From the NCBI RefSeq assembly GCF_900109495.1, contig NZ_FOAA01000013.1:55121-119120 (forward strand): a DNA stretch of 64,000 nt, given 5' to 3'. The notes under the pieces are model-generated. The model saw only the letters and a program-made list of their open reading frames with translations, made no database searches and was not told the origin of the DNA. Below are positions 17,927 to 27,001 of the stretch, in pieces. The translations under genes were made by a program, and so were the position numbers. The stretch's first letter is position 1. Each line of letters begins with the position of its first letter. This stretch comes from Ectothiorhodospira marina. GTDB taxonomy: Bacteria > Pseudomonadota > Gammaproteobacteria > Ectothiorhodospirales > Ectothiorhodospiraceae.

Positions 17927-19308
17927 TGGAAAATTTGCCGCGAACTTGCGATATTGCCCCTGTGAGACGCAATCGCCCCCCCTACCGTCGCTGGTCATTC
18001 CGGCGCCTGATGGCCCGCCTTCTGGTTGGCATCGCACTCGTGCTGCTGGTCTCCACGACCGTTGTGATCGGCGGGCTGCGCTGGATGGATCCGCCCACCA
18101 CTGCCTTCATCTTGCGGCATGAGAATTCCAGCGCAACCTCCGGGTACAAAGTGCCGGTGCGCCATGAGTGGGTGTCACGGGAACACATTGCCCCCGAGGC
18201 AGCTTATGCGGTGATCGCCGCCGAGGATCAAAACTTCATGAACCATCGTGGGTTTGATTTCGGCTCCATCCGCGCAGCCATCCGGGAGTATCGCGCGGGG
18301 GGGCGACTCAGGGGCGCCAGCACCATTAGCCAGCAGGCAGCCAAGAACGTGTTCCTGTGGCCAGAACGCAGCCTACTGCGCAAGGGCGTGGAAGCCTACC
18401 TCACGGTATTCATCGAGTGGCTCTGGCCCAAGCAGCGCATCCTGGAGGTGTATCTCAACGCCGCCCAGTTCGGACCGAATATCTACGGGGTGGAAGCTGC
18501 CAGCCAGGCCTACTTCGACAAACCGGCCAGTGCCCTCACCCAGTCGGAGGCGGCCCGCCTGGCGGCGGTGCTGCCGGGCCCTGTCCGCCTGCGGGCCAAT
18601 CAACCCTCGTCCTATGTACTGGAGCGTCAGGCCTGGATCGAACACCAGGTGCCGCAGTTGAAGAAGGCGGGTTATCTGAAGGGCGTGTGGGGCCCGCCCG
18701 AGAGGATCATGACCGGCACGGTGCCGGAGAATCGCTTGATACCCGTTTCCGATGATAGGGTGACTCAAGACCCGCCCCAGCCACTGCTCTTCTCGATCCA
18801 GGAGGGAATGATGACGACACTGATCAACCTGCATGCACCCGATGAGACGGCGCGCTGGCACGTCATCAATGATGGCGTCATGGGGGGGCTGTCACGCAGC
18901 CGTTTTGACATCAGCGAGGACGGGGTGGCGGTCTTCACCGGCGAGATCTCCCTGGCCAACAGCGGCGGCTTTGCCTCCGTGCGCCGTGCGCCAGAGGCCC
19001 TTGGAATGGGCCAGGCCCGCGGCATCCGTCTGCAAGTGCGTGGCGACGGGCGCACGTATCAGTTACGACTGCGCAGCGACACCGACGATAACGCCATGGC
19101 CTACCGCCAGCACTTTGCCACCACGGACCGACAATGGCAGGAAGTGCAACTGCCCTTCAGCCGCTTTGAGCCGGTATACCGGGGCCGTGTATTGCCGGAT
19201 GCCCCGCTGCTGGACCCGGCCCGCATCCGTCAAGTGGGATTCATGCTGGCCGACAAGGCCCCCGGGCCATTCGTGCTGGAAATCGGGTCGGTGGACCTCA
19301 TGGAGTGA
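17926..19308 (+). CDS. mtgA: Peptidoglycan transglycosylase MtgA fused to a CIA30 domain
   Basis: A 460-residue open frame with two modules. Residues ~28-50 are a TM anchor and ~60-285 a GT51 transglycosylase: AVIAAEDQNFMNHRGFD (catalytic Glu), RGASTISQQAAKN, VYLNAAQFGPNIYGVEAA. It polymerises lipid II into glycan strands. From about residue 296, MTTLINLHAPDETARW to GSVDLME is a complete CIA30 (NDUFAF1-like) domain of ~165 residues, normally a separate protein. A strong Shine-Dalgarno site lies just before the CIA30 part, so the second module may also be made alone. The N-terminal start is uncertain: ATG 17926, or an in-frame TTG at 17917; neither has a ribosome site. Confidence 0.85.
   Translation: MENLPRTCDIAPVRRNRPPYRRWSFRRLMARLLVGIALVLLVSTTVVIGGLRWMDPPTTAFILRHENSSATSGYKVPVRHEWVSREHIAPEAAYAVIAAEDQNFMNHRGFDFGSIRAAIREYRAGGRLRGASTISQQAAKNVFLWPERSLLRKGVEAYLTVFIEWLWPKQRILEVYLNAAQFGPNIYGVEAASQAYFDKPASALTQSEAARLAAVLPGPVRLRANQPSSYVLERQAWIEHQVPQLKKAGYLKGVWGPPERIMTGTVPENRLIPVSDDRVTQDPPQPLLFSIQEGMMTTLINLHAPDETARWHVINDGVMGGLSRSRFDISEDGVAVFTGEISLANSGGFASVRRAPEALGMGQARGIRLQVRGDGRTYQLRLRSDTDDNAMAYRQHFATTDRQWQEVQLPFSRFEPVYRGRVLPDAPLLDPARIRQVGFMLADKAPGPFVLEIGSVDLME
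18800..18813 (+). promoter_or_regulatory. Internal ribosome-binding site and start for the CIA30 part
   Basis: AGGAGG (18800-18805) is followed by two in-frame ATGs at 18808 and 18811, the second at 5-nt spacing. Translation from 18811 would give a ~165-residue CIA30 protein ending at 19308, the normal size of the stand-alone family. This suggests either an ancestral gene pair whose mtgA stop was lost, or dual translation. Confidence 0.55.
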
Positions 19309-19323
19309 GCCTGCTTCAACGCA

Positions 19324-20367
19324 TCAGTCCACCACATCATTGAGGGTGACCCCCAGGCCCAGTGTGTTCTGGTACCAGTTGTAATCGATCAGGCTCTCGC
19401 CGTAGCCGGAGAAGACCTGCACATAGCCGCGCAGCGGTCCGAGCACAGGCGGCGACGTCCAGCTTGCTGACAGCGCACCCCGACCGGTGGACGGATTGCC
19501 ACGCACCGTGCCGGTGAAGCGATGGCCCCCCTGGCCATACGAAACGGTGAGGTCTCCGTGGCCATAGTAGTCGGTGATGTCCGGGTTATCGTCCTGGTGA
19601 TCCCCTTCAGGCAGGCGATACCACAATCGCCCCATGAGCGCCAGGTTATCCCGCTCCAGACCCACGCCGGCATACAACCGATTCCAACTGCGGGAAAGGA
19701 TCTCGGAACGACCGTTGGAGTGATGCAGAAAGCCCAGGTTGAGCACCTCCCAGTCAAAGCCACCCAGATGCAGTCCGGGGTGGTAGCTCAGGATCAACTC
19801 GGGCGCATAGTTGGTCTCCCGGAACGGGCGCGAGACGTCCTCGTTGTACACCTGCCACTGACTCTGCTGGGTGTACCCGGCCCATACCCCCCAGCGACGG
19901 TCATGGGTGGTCCACAGGCGTGCCTTGAAGCTGAACTGAAACTTGGCCTCCACCGAGTCCAGATCCTGGTCGGCGGCGGGATTGATGTCTGCCAATGGGG
20001 CAAAGGGCCGGTCATTGGTTCGGTCGGAGTACCGGGCCAGCAAGAAGTAGTTGGGTTGATGCACCCGCAGCATGTGCGCATCGGAGTCGGGCGAGAAACC
20101 CCAGGTGCTGGCGAGCCGGGAATCGTCACGCCCCTCCTTCGACTCGCTGGCGGGCGACTCCGGCTCGGGTAATTCGATGGCGGTAAGCGCCTCCGCGGCG
20201 GGGGCCGCATCCGACCGTTCCCCGGCCAGCGCGTCATAACAGGCCAGCCGTTCGGCATCCGCGTTGATCCGGGCACAGTCCTCCCAGGTGCTGGCCAAGA
20301 CCGGCATCGACCAGGAGGCCATCAACAGGAGTGTCAGCGGGGAGAGCCTGCTGAAGTCACGGGGCAT
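19324..20367 (-). CDS. pldA: Outer-membrane phospholipase A (OMPLA)
   Basis: A 347-residue outer-membrane beta-barrel lipase. Signal peptide at about residues 1-25 (MPVLAS). The catalytic segment HHSNGRSEILSRSWNRLY carries the His/Ser of the OMPLA active site and the conserved SRSWNR stretch. YTQQSQWQVYN, NYAPELILSYHPG and the C-terminal barrel strands fit the family. A ~50-residue acidic linker (PEPESPASESKEG) after the signal is longer than in E. coli. The enzyme hydrolyses phospholipids that reach the outer leaflet and needs calcium and dimerisation. The start MPRDFSRL was chosen because the signal peptide begins there; the convergent CIA30 stop is 15 bp away. Confidence 0.9.
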   Translation of the reverse strand: MPRDFSRLSPLTLLLMASWSMPVLASTWEDCARINADAERLACYDALAGERSDAAPAAEALTAIELPEPESPASESKEGRDDSRLASTWGFSPDSDAHMLRVHQPNYFLLARYSDRTNDRPFAPLADINPAADQDLDSVEAKFQFSFKARLWTTHDRRWGVWAGYTQQSQWQVYNEDVSRPFRETNYAPELILSYHPGLHLGGFDWEVLNLGFLHHSNGRSEILSRSWNRLYAGVGLERDNLALMGRLWYRLPEGDHQDDNPDITDYYGHGDLTVSYGQGGHRFTGTVRGNPSTGRGALSASWTSPPVLGPLRGYVQVFSGYGESLIDYNWYQNTLGLGVTLNDVVD

Positions 20368-20501
20368 CGGCAGGCACCTTGCGCAGTGGTTGGAGGGCAT
20401 GGGGGATGTTGGGCTGGGGTCAGGCGACAGCATAGGCCAGCAAGCTACCCGGATGGAAGGCAGGTCCGCAGAGAGCCACCCCAGGCACGAACCCCGCCCC
20501 C

Positions 20502-20605
20502 GTGGGAGCGGCCCTCGGCCGCGAAGGGCTCTTCCAAAAAGACTCCGCACTGTCCGGACCTCGGGGTGTCCGGGCTGGCCCTTCGCGGCCAAGGGCCGCT
20601 CCCAC
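20502..20605. repeat. Inverted REP pair (REPIN-like)
   Basis: Two REP-like units, GTGGGAGCGGCCCTCGGC-CGCGAAGGG (20502-20528) and its near-complement (20579-20605), face each other across ~50 bp in the gap between pldA and choX. The pattern (GTGGGAGCGGC...GCGAAGGGC) matches the extragenic palindromes common in pseudomonads and relatives, which are mobilised by RAYT transposases. No RAYT gene is in the window. Confidence 0.75.
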
Positions 20606-20637
20606 TGGGGGGTAGCGGCCCCTTGGCGGTGCGATGA

Positions 20638-21594
20638 TCAGCCCTCGATCGCGTCCTTGGCCACTTCCAGCGCCGGACGACCCTGGCGGTCGGTGACACC
20701 CTCTAGCCAGGGCGCCATCGCTTCGGGGTTGTCCTGCAGCCACTCACGGGCTGCCTGTTTGGGGTCCACGTCCTGGTTCATGATCTGATCCATGAGGTGG
20801 TTTTCCATCTCCAGGGTAAAGCTGAGTTGCTTGAGGAATTGGCCCACATTGGGGCAACGGTCCACATAGCCCGTTTGCACATTGGTGTGCACAGTGGCCG
20901 CACCGAAGTCCGGACCGAAGAAATCCTCGCCCCCCTCCAGATAGGCAATGTCGAAACGGGTGTTCATCGGATGAGGCTCCCAGGCCAGGAACACAATCCA
21001 ATCCCCGTTGCCCGTGCTGCGAAGCACCTCGCCCAGCATGCCCGCCTCACTGGACTCCATCAGCCGGAATCGACCCAGGTCGTAGGCATCCTGGTCGATC
21101 ATGTCATGGATGATCTCGTTACCGTCATTACCCGATTCCAGACCGTAGATCCGGCCATCGAACTCCCCGCGATGCGCTGCCAGATCCGCAAAGTGGGTGA
21201 CACCTGCATCGTGCACATACCGGGGAACCGCCAGCGTGTATTTGGCGCCCGTTAGGTTGGTGGCGATCGTCTCCACCGTGCCACGGGTCTCGTAGGGTTC
21301 GATGATGCTGGCCATGCTGGGCATCCAGTTGCCCAGGAACACATCGAAATCGTCATTGGCCAGGCCGCCGTAGGCGATGGGCACCGACACGGTGAGGCTG
21401 GTGGTGTCGTAGCCCAGGGTTTCCAGCACCACGCGGGCGGTGGCGGTGGTGGCCGTGATGTCTGTCCAGCCCACTTCGGCAAAGCGCACCTGGCCACAGG
21501 CCGCAGGTTCTTCGCCATTCGCCAGGGTGGCGAGGGGGGTGGCCAGCATGAAGACCGCCGCACCGGCGGTAAGCATTCGGGGTAACGAAGCCAT
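20638..21594 (-). CDS. choX: Choline/glycine betaine-type ABC substrate-binding protein
   Basis: A 318-residue periplasmic protein (signal peptide MASLPRMLTAGAAVFML...LA, mature N-terminus near NGEEPAACG). The body VRFAEVGWTDITATTATARVV, FDVFLGNWMPSM, WIVFLAWEPHPMN and the C-terminal helix match the ChoX/ProX OpuAC family; aromatic residues in the WTD and WEPH motifs form the quaternary-amine cage. It is divergent from betI across two BetI operators, so choline is the likely ligand and BetI the likely regulator. No permease or ATPase gene is adjacent. Start ATG 21594 has a GGGAGAG site. Confidence 0.85.
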   Translation of the reverse strand: MASLPRMLTAGAAVFMLATPLATLANGEEPAACGQVRFAEVGWTDITATTATARVVLETLGYDTTSLTVSVPIAYGGLANDDFDVFLGNWMPSMASIIEPYETRGTVETIATNLTGAKYTLAVPRYVHDAGVTHFADLAAHRGEFDGRIYGLESGNDGNEIIHDMIDQDAYDLGRFRLMESSEAGMLGEVLRSTGNGDWIVFLAWEPHPMNTRFDIAYLEGGEDFFGPDFGAATVHTNVQTGYVDRCPNVGQFLKQLSFTLEMENHLMDQIMNQDVDPKQAAREWLQDNPEAMAPWLEGVTDRQGRPALEVAKDAIEG

Positions 21595-21628
21595 CAAGGT
21601 TCTCTCCCATACAGTGAATCGAATACTG

Positions 21629-21668
21629 ATTGAACGTTCATTCAAACACAGATTGAACGATCATTCAA
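21629..21668. promoter_or_regulatory. Two BetI operators between choX and betI
   Basis: ATTGAACGTTCATTCAA (21629-21645) and ATTGAACGATCATTCAA (21652-21668) are near-identical imperfect palindromes, 23 bp apart, matching the ATTGAACG/CATTCAAT type of BetI site. Placement between choX and betI implies that the choline-sensing repressor controls both directions. Confidence 0.85.
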
Positions 21669-21711
21669 TTTTCGTTAGAGTGAATGCAGTTTCCTCGGCT
21701 AGAGATGGATC

Positions 21712-22302
21712 ATGCCTTACAACGAATCACTTAACGGACGCCGCGAACAACTCATCCGGGCTAATCTGACGGCCATTCACCAGTATGGACTGGCAGATGC
21801 CACCATTGCGCGCATTGCCCGTCTGGCGGGAGTGTCCACCGGCATCATCAGCCATTACTTTGGCGGCAAGTCCGGACTGATGCAGGCCACCATGCGCCAC
21901 CTGCTCACTGAACTGGGTCAGGCCGTCACGGAGCGCCGCCAGGGCCTGGATGTCGATGATGTGGAGGGTCACGTGGACGCCATCATCGATGGCAATTTTG
22001 ATTCCACCCAGACCAACCGGGCCGCCATGCGTACCTGGCTGGAGTTCTGGGCATCCAGTATGCACCAACCTGCGCTGCAACGACTGCAGCGGGTGAACGA
22101 ACGGCGCCTATACTCGAATTTGTGCCACCAGTTCCGCAAACGCCTGCCGCCCGCTCAGGCACGGGATGCGGCCCGCTCGGTGGCTGGCTTGATCGACGGC
22201 CTGTGGCTGCGCGGCGCGCTGCACCCCGACGGCATCGACATCGAGGGCTGCCGCCGCCTGGCGCGGGACACTGCCCGATTCTGGCTCGCGCAGGGCCTTT
22301 AA
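21712..22302 (+). CDS. betI: Choline-responsive TetR-family repressor BetI
   Basis: A 196-residue TetR-family regulator. Helix-turn-helix at about residues 28-55 ([23 protein letters not shown]). The ligand domain has the BetI hallmarks [29 protein letters not shown] and [11 protein letters not shown]. BetI represses betaine synthesis genes and is relieved by choline. It heads betI-betB-betA; the betB start lies 26 bp after its stop. Confidence 0.93.
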   Translation: MPYNESLNGRREQLIRANLTAIHQYGLADATIARIARLAGVSTGIISHYFGGKSGLMQATMRHLLTELGQAVTERRQGLDVDDVEGHVDAIIDGNFDSTQTNRAAMRTWLEFWASSMHQPALQRLQRVNERRLYSNLCHQFRKRLPPAQARDAARSVAGLIDGLWLRGALHPDGIDIEGCRRLARDTARFWLAQGL

Positions 22303-22328
22303 ACCCACCTGACATTCCGGAGCCTCCC

Positions 22329-23807
22329 ATGCCCATTCCTCAGATCGACCCACTGCAGGGCAACTACATTCATGGCCGCCGGGTCACCGACCCCAATGGC
22401 CAGTGTTTCGACACGGTCAACCCGGCCACGGGCCAGACCCTGGCCCGTGTGCAAAGCAGCACCCCGGAGCAGGTGGATGCCGCCGTGCAATCAGCCCGCG
22501 AGGGCCAGCGGGCCTGGGCCGCCCTGAGCCCCATGGTACGGAGCCGGGTGCTGCGCCGGGCTGCGGACCTGCTGCGCGAGCGGAACGATGCGCTGGCAAC
22601 CCTGGAGACCCTGGACACCGGCAAACCCCTCAGCGAGACCACCGCCGTGGACATCCAGACGGGGGCAGACGCACTGGAGTACTTTGCCGGTGTGGCCATG
22701 GCACTGGAAGGCGAACAGATCCCTCAGGGAGAGCAGGCCTTCATCTACACCCGCCGCGAGCCCCTGGGGGTGTGCGCGGGCATTGGCGCCTGGAACTACC
22801 CCTTGCAGATCGCCTGCTGGAAAGCGGCTCCTGCCCTGGCCGCCGGCAATGCCATGGTGTTCAAGCCCAGTGAAGTCACACCCCTCTCGGCCCTGGCGCT
22901 GGCGGAGATCCTCACCGAGGCCGGGCTGCCGGAGGGGGTGTTCAACGTGGTGCAAGGAGATGCGGACACGGGGCGCGCCCTGACCGGTCATCCGGAGATT
23001 GCCAAGATCTCGTTCACGGGGGAGGTGGAAACGGGCAAGGCGGTCACCGCCGATTCGGCAAGCAGCAACCTCAAGCAGGTCACCATGGAACTGGGAGGCA
23101 AATCGCCCCTGATCATCTTTGCCGACGCGGACCTTGCGCAGGCCGTGAGCGCGGCCCTGATGGCCAATTTCTACAGCAGCGGCCAGATCTGCACCAACGG
23201 CACCCGGGTGTTCGTGGAATCGTCCGTCCGCCAAGCGTTCGAGGCGCGCTTGCTGGAACGCATGGGTAAGATCCGTGCCGGGGATCCCATGAATCCCGAG
23301 ACCAACCTGGGGCCGCTGGTCAGCCAGGCCCACCGGGATCAGGTGATGAGCCATATCGACCGTGCCCGTGCCGATGGCCTCAGGCTGCTCATCGGGGGTG
23401 AGACCCTCAGCCCCGCGTCGGCCCCGGATGGCGCCTTCGTAGCCCCCACCGTGTTTGCCGATTGCCCCGACGATCACCCCATCGTGCGCCAGGAGATCTT
23501 CGGGCCGGTGATGGTGCTGCAATCCTTCGACTCCGAGCAAGAGGTGATCCAGCGGGCCAATGACACCCGCTACGGCCTGGCGGCGGGGGTATTCAGCCGC
23601 GATCTGGCCCGGGCCCATCGGGTGATCCATCAACTGCAAGCTGGGATCTGCTGGATCAATACCTACAACCTCTCGCCGGTGGAGATGCCGGTGGGGGGAT
23701 ACAAACAATCGGGGCTTGGGCGGGAGAACGGGCTGGCGGCATTGGAGCACTACACCCAGCGCAAGTCGGTGTATGTGGAACTGGGAGAGGTGGAGAGCGT
23801 GTTTTGA
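22329..23807 (+). CDS. betB: Betaine aldehyde dehydrogenase BetB
   Basis: A 492-residue NAD(P)-dependent aldehyde dehydrogenase. Motifs include [30 protein letters not shown], the catalytic Glu in TMELGGKSP and the catalytic Cys in [13 protein letters not shown]. It carries out the second step of choline oxidation, betaine aldehyde to glycine betaine. Context with betI and betA makes the substrate assignment firm. The start at [16 protein letters not shown] (22329) has a GGAGCCTCCC region upstream; a longer open frame upstream is antisense noise over betI. Confidence 0.95.
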   Translation: MPIPQIDPLQGNYIHGRRVTDPNGQCFDTVNPATGQTLARVQSSTPEQVDAAVQSAREGQRAWAALSPMVRSRVLRRAADLLRERNDALATLETLDTGKPLSETTAVDIQTGADALEYFAGVAMALEGEQIPQGEQAFIYTRREPLGVCAGIGAWNYPLQIACWKAAPALAAGNAMVFKPSEVTPLSALALAEILTEAGLPEGVFNVVQGDADTGRALTGHPEIAKISFTGEVETGKAVTADSASSNLKQVTMELGGKSPLIIFADADLAQAVSAALMANFYSSGQICTNGTRVFVESSVRQAFEARLLERMGKIRAGDPMNPETNLGPLVSQAHRDQVMSHIDRARADGLRLLIGGETLSPASAPDGAFVAPTVFADCPDDHPIVRQEIFGPVMVLQSFDSEQEVIQRANDTRYGLAAGVFSRDLARAHRVIHQLQAGICWINTYNLSPVEMPVGGYKQSGLGRENGLAALEHYTQRKSVYVELGEVESVF

Positions 23808-23822
23808 CAGGGGGGCTCCGCG

Positions 23823-23912
23823 CCCCTCACCCCACCCCCTCTCCCCAAAAGGGAGAGGGGCTCAGGCTCTCCTCCCTTCTCCCCTCGGGGAGAAGGGTCG
23901 GGGATGAGGGGG
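23823..23912. repeat. Dispersed palindromic repeat, copy 1 (betB-betA)
   Basis: Two hairpins in tandem: CCTCTCCCC-AAAA-GGGAGAGG and CTTCTCCCC-TC-GGGGAGAAG, bordered by CCCCTCACCCC and GGGATGAGGGGG. The same module recurs near 25.7, 29.9, 36.1, 61.6 and 62.3 kb. Here it lies inside the bet operon. Confidence 0.8.
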
Positions 23913-23973
23913 TAACGGAGGGCACGCCCCCATCTGTGCACCCCCAACCCATTCAACCAAGGGGCATTACCCC

Positions 23974-25668
23974 ATGAAAACAAATACATACGACTACATC
24001 ATCATCGGCGCCGGCTCCGCCGGGGCCGTGCTGGCGGCACGCCTCACCGAAGACCCGGACACCCGGGTGCTGCTGCTGGAGGCCGGTGGCCGCGACTGGC
24101 GGCTGGACTTTCGTACCCAGATGCCCGCTGCGCTGGCCTACCCGCTGCAGGGGCGACAATACAACTGGGCCTTCCAGACCGAGCCGGAACCCCACATGAA
24201 CTGGCGACGCATGGACTGCGGCCGGGGCAAGGGGCTGGGCGGATCCTCCCTGATCAACGGTATGTGCTACATCCGTGGCAACGCCCTGGACTATGACCAC
24301 TGGGCCAGTGACTTCGACCTGCCCGGCTGGGAATACGCCCACTGCCTGCCCTATTTCCGCAAGGCCGAAACCCGGGATATCGGTGCCAATGACTACCATG
24401 GAGACCAGGGGCCATTGTATGTCACCACCCCGAAGTCGGATAACAACCCCCTGTTCCAGACCTTCATCCAGGCGGGTGAGCAGGCCGGTTACCCCCGTAC
24501 CGAGGACGTGAATGGCTACCAGCAGGAGGGCTTTGGCCCCATGGACCGCACCACCACGGCCCGAGGGCGCCGCGCCAGCACCTCGCGTGGCTACCTGGAC
24601 CAGGCCCGGCAGCGGCCCAACCTGGACATCCAGGTTCACGCCCTCACCGATCGCGTCATCATGGAAGGCCAGACCGCTCGGGGCGTGAGTTACATCCAGC
24701 GGGGTCGCCGCCAGGAGGCCCGGGCCGAACGGGAGGTACTGATCTGTGCCGGCGCCATCCTTTCCCCCGCCATCCTGAAGCGCTCGGGGATCGGCCCGGC
24801 GCAGGAACTGAGCGAGCAGGGCATCCCGCTGACCCATGCGCTGCCCGGCGTGGGCGAGAACCTGCAGGACCATCTGGAGATCTACGTGCAGTACGAGTGC
24901 AAGGAGCCCATCAGTCTGTATCCGGCACTCAAATGGTGGAATCAGCCCTGGATCGGCGCCCAGTGGCTGCTGGGAGGACGCGGCGTCGGGACCAGTAATC
25001 AGTTCGAGGCGGCGGGGTTCATCCGCAGTGAAACGGGCTTCGACTGGCCCAATCTGCAGTATCACTTCCTGCCCATCGCCATCAATTACAACGGCACTCA
25101 GGCAGTGGAGGCCCATGGATTCCAGGCCCATGTAGGCTCCATGCGCTCCCCCAGCCGCGGCCATGTGCGTCTGGCCAGCCCGGATCCGCTCAAGGCGCCG
25201 CGCATTCGGTTCAATTACATGAGCCACGAGCAGGACTGGCGGGAGTTCCGGGACGCCATCCGACTCACCCGGGAGATCATGGCCCAGCCGGCGCTGGATC
25301 GTTACCGGGGCCGCGAGCTGGCCCCCGGGGCCCAGGCGACGTCGGACCTGGAACTGGACGAGTTCGTGCGCAACCATGCCGAGACGGCCTATCACCCCTG
25401 CGGTTCCTGCCGCATGGGCACGAAGGATGATGCAATGGCCGTGGTGGACGACCAGGGACGGGTGCATGGTGTGGAGGGACTACGGGTGGTGGATGCGTCC
25501 ATCATGCCGCGCATCGTCACGGGCAACCTCAATGCGCCCACCATCATGATGGCCGAGAAGATTGCCGACCACATCCGGGGCCGTGAGGCGCTGGCGCCTT
25601 CGCAGGCGGCGGTGTATCGGGTGCAAGCGGGCAGCCCGACCCGGTTGCGGGGGGAGCGAGCAGCTTGA
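23974..25668 (+). CDS. betA: Choline dehydrogenase BetA (GMC family)
   Basis: A 564-residue FAD-dependent GMC oxidoreductase. The N-terminal FAD motif [17 protein letters not shown] (about residues 8-24), [18 protein letters not shown] and [17 protein letters not shown] are the GMC signatures; the C-terminal HPCGSCRMG and [11 protein letters not shown] segments carry the active-site His. It oxidises choline to betaine aldehyde at the inner membrane. Last gene of betIBA, 166 bp after betB with a palindromic repeat in between. Confidence 0.95.
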   Translation: MKTNTYDYIIIGAGSAGAVLAARLTEDPDTRVLLLEAGGRDWRLDFRTQMPAALAYPLQGRQYNWAFQTEPEPHMNWRRMDCGRGKGLGGSSLINGMCYIRGNALDYDHWASDFDLPGWEYAHCLPYFRKAETRDIGANDYHGDQGPLYVTTPKSDNNPLFQTFIQAGEQAGYPRTEDVNGYQQEGFGPMDRTTTARGRRASTSRGYLDQARQRPNLDIQVHALTDRVIMEGQTARGVSYIQRGRRQEARAEREVLICAGAILSPAILKRSGIGPAQELSEQGIPLTHALPGVGENLQDHLEIYVQYECKEPISLYPALKWWNQPWIGAQWLLGGRGVGTSNQFEAAGFIRSETGFDWPNLQYHFLPIAINYNGTQAVEAHGFQAHVGSMRSPSRGHVRLASPDPLKAPRIRFNYMSHEQDWREFRDAIRLTREIMAQPALDRYRGRELAPGAQATSDLELDEFVRNHAETAYHPCGSCRMGTKDDAMAVVDDQGRVHGVEGLRVVDASIMPRIVTGNLNAPTIMMAEKIADHIRGREALAPSQAAVYRVQAGSPTRLRGERAA

Positions 25669-25707
25669 AGCAGGGGAAATGACTGATGGCACGGTGCCCC
25701 CCCCCCT

Positions 25708-25802
25708 CCCCTCATCCCCAACCCTTCTCCCCCAAGGGGAGAAGGGAGCTTCATGGATGGGAGCCCCTCTCCCCTTGGGGGAGAGGGGTTGGGGTGAGGG
25801 GC
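25708..25802. repeat. Dispersed palindromic repeat, copy 2 (betA-fba)
   Basis: CCCCTCATCCCC arm, CTTCTCCCCC-AA-GGGGAGAAG hairpin, a spacer, then CCCCTCTCCCC-TTGG-GGGAGAGGGG and TTGGGGTGAGGGG. It lies between the convergent betA and fba genes, where it could act as a two-way terminator. Confidence 0.8.
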
Positions 25803-25824
25803 CGGCCTGGCACCGGCCCCAGGC

Positions 25825-26889
25825 TTACTTCACCTTGGGGTCCAGCTCGCCGGACTTGTAGCGGGCAACCATGGCCTCCAGATTCATGGGACGAATCTTG
25901 GACGCCATGCCGGCACAACCGAAGGCTTCGTACCGAGCCTTGCAGACATCCTTCATGGCGGCAGTGGAGGCCTTCAGGAATTTACGCGGGTCGAATTCCT
26001 TGGGGTTCTCGGCCAGGAACTTGCGCACGGCACCGGTGGAGGCCATGCGCAGGTCGGTGTCGATGTTCACCTTGCGCACGCCGTGCTTGATGCCTTCCTG
26101 GATCTCTTCCACGGGCACCCCATAGGTCTCGCCCATGTCGCCACCGTACTGGTTGATGATCTTCAACCACTCCTGGGGCACCGAGGAGGAGCCATGCATC
26201 ACCAGGTGGGTATCGGGGATGCGGGCGTGGATCTCCTTGATGCGCTGGATGGCCAGGATATCCCCTGTCGGCGGACGGGTGAACTTGTAGGCGCCGTGGG
26301 AGGTGCCGATGGCGATGGCCAGGGCATCCACATGGGTCTTCTTCACGAAATCGGCCGCCTCGTCGGGATCGGTGAGCAGCTGATCGTGGGACAGGGTGCC
26401 CTCGGCACCGGAACCGTCCTCTTCGCCGGCCTGACCGGTCTCCAGGGAGCCCAGGCAGCCCAGCTCGCCTTCCACGGAGACGCCCACCCAGTGGGCCATG
26501 TCGGCCACCTGACGGGTGACCTCCACGTTGTAGTCATAGGTGGAGGGGGTTTTCATGTCGGCCATCAGGGAGCCGTCCATCATCACGGAGGTAAATCCGG
26601 ACTGGATGGAACCCTGGCACACGGCCGGCTCGCTACCATGGTCCTGGTGCAGCACCACGGGGATGTGAGGATACTGTTCCACCGCGGCCACGATCAGGTG
26701 ACGCAGGAAGGGCTCACCGGCGTATTTGCGGGCACCGGCCGAGGCCTGGATGATCACCGGCGAGTCCACCTCGTCGGCGGCCTGCATGATGGAGTGCACC
26801 TGCTCCATGTTGTTGGCGTTGTAAGCCGGCATGCCATAGCCGTGTTCGGCGGCATGGTCCAGCAGTTGTCGAAGAGAAATCAGGGCCAT
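25825..26889 (-). CDS. fba: Class II fructose-bisphosphate aldolase, Calvin-type
   Basis: A 354-residue zinc-dependent aldolase. VLHQDHGSE holds the zinc-binding His and catalytic Asp; [24 protein letters not shown] and [11 protein letters not shown] complete the active site. Length and the [10 protein letters not shown] insert match the Calvin-type (CbbA/FbaA) branch found in autotrophic proteobacteria. It interconverts fructose 1,6-bisphosphate (or sedoheptulose bisphosphate) with triose phosphates. It is the last gene of the minus-strand tkt-gap-pgk-pyk-fba series, 112 bp after pyk. Confidence 0.95.
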   Translation of the reverse strand: MALISLRQLLDHAAEHGYGMPAYNANNMEQVHSIMQAADEVDSPVIIQASAGARKYAGEPFLRHLIVAAVEQYPHIPVVLHQDHGSEPAVCQGSIQSGFTSVMMDGSLMADMKTPSTYDYNVEVTRQVADMAHWVGVSVEGELGCLGSLETGQAGEEDGSGAEGTLSHDQLLTDPDEAADFVKKTHVDALAIAIGTSHGAYKFTRPPTGDILAIQRIKEIHARIPDTHLVMHGSSSVPQEWLKIINQYGGDMGETYGVPVEEIQEGIKHGVRKVNIDTDLRMASTGAVRKFLAENPKEFDPRKFLKASTAAMKDVCKARYEAFGCAGMASKIRPMNLEAMVARYKSGELDPKVK

Positions 26890-27001
26890 TGGGACCTCCT
26901 TTTGGTTTGCTTGAGAGTCAATCTATCGCAGGTTCGCTATCGTTATCATGACCTGACCGCCGCGGTCACTTACCCGGACCGACAGCGGCGGTTTGCTGCA
27001 C

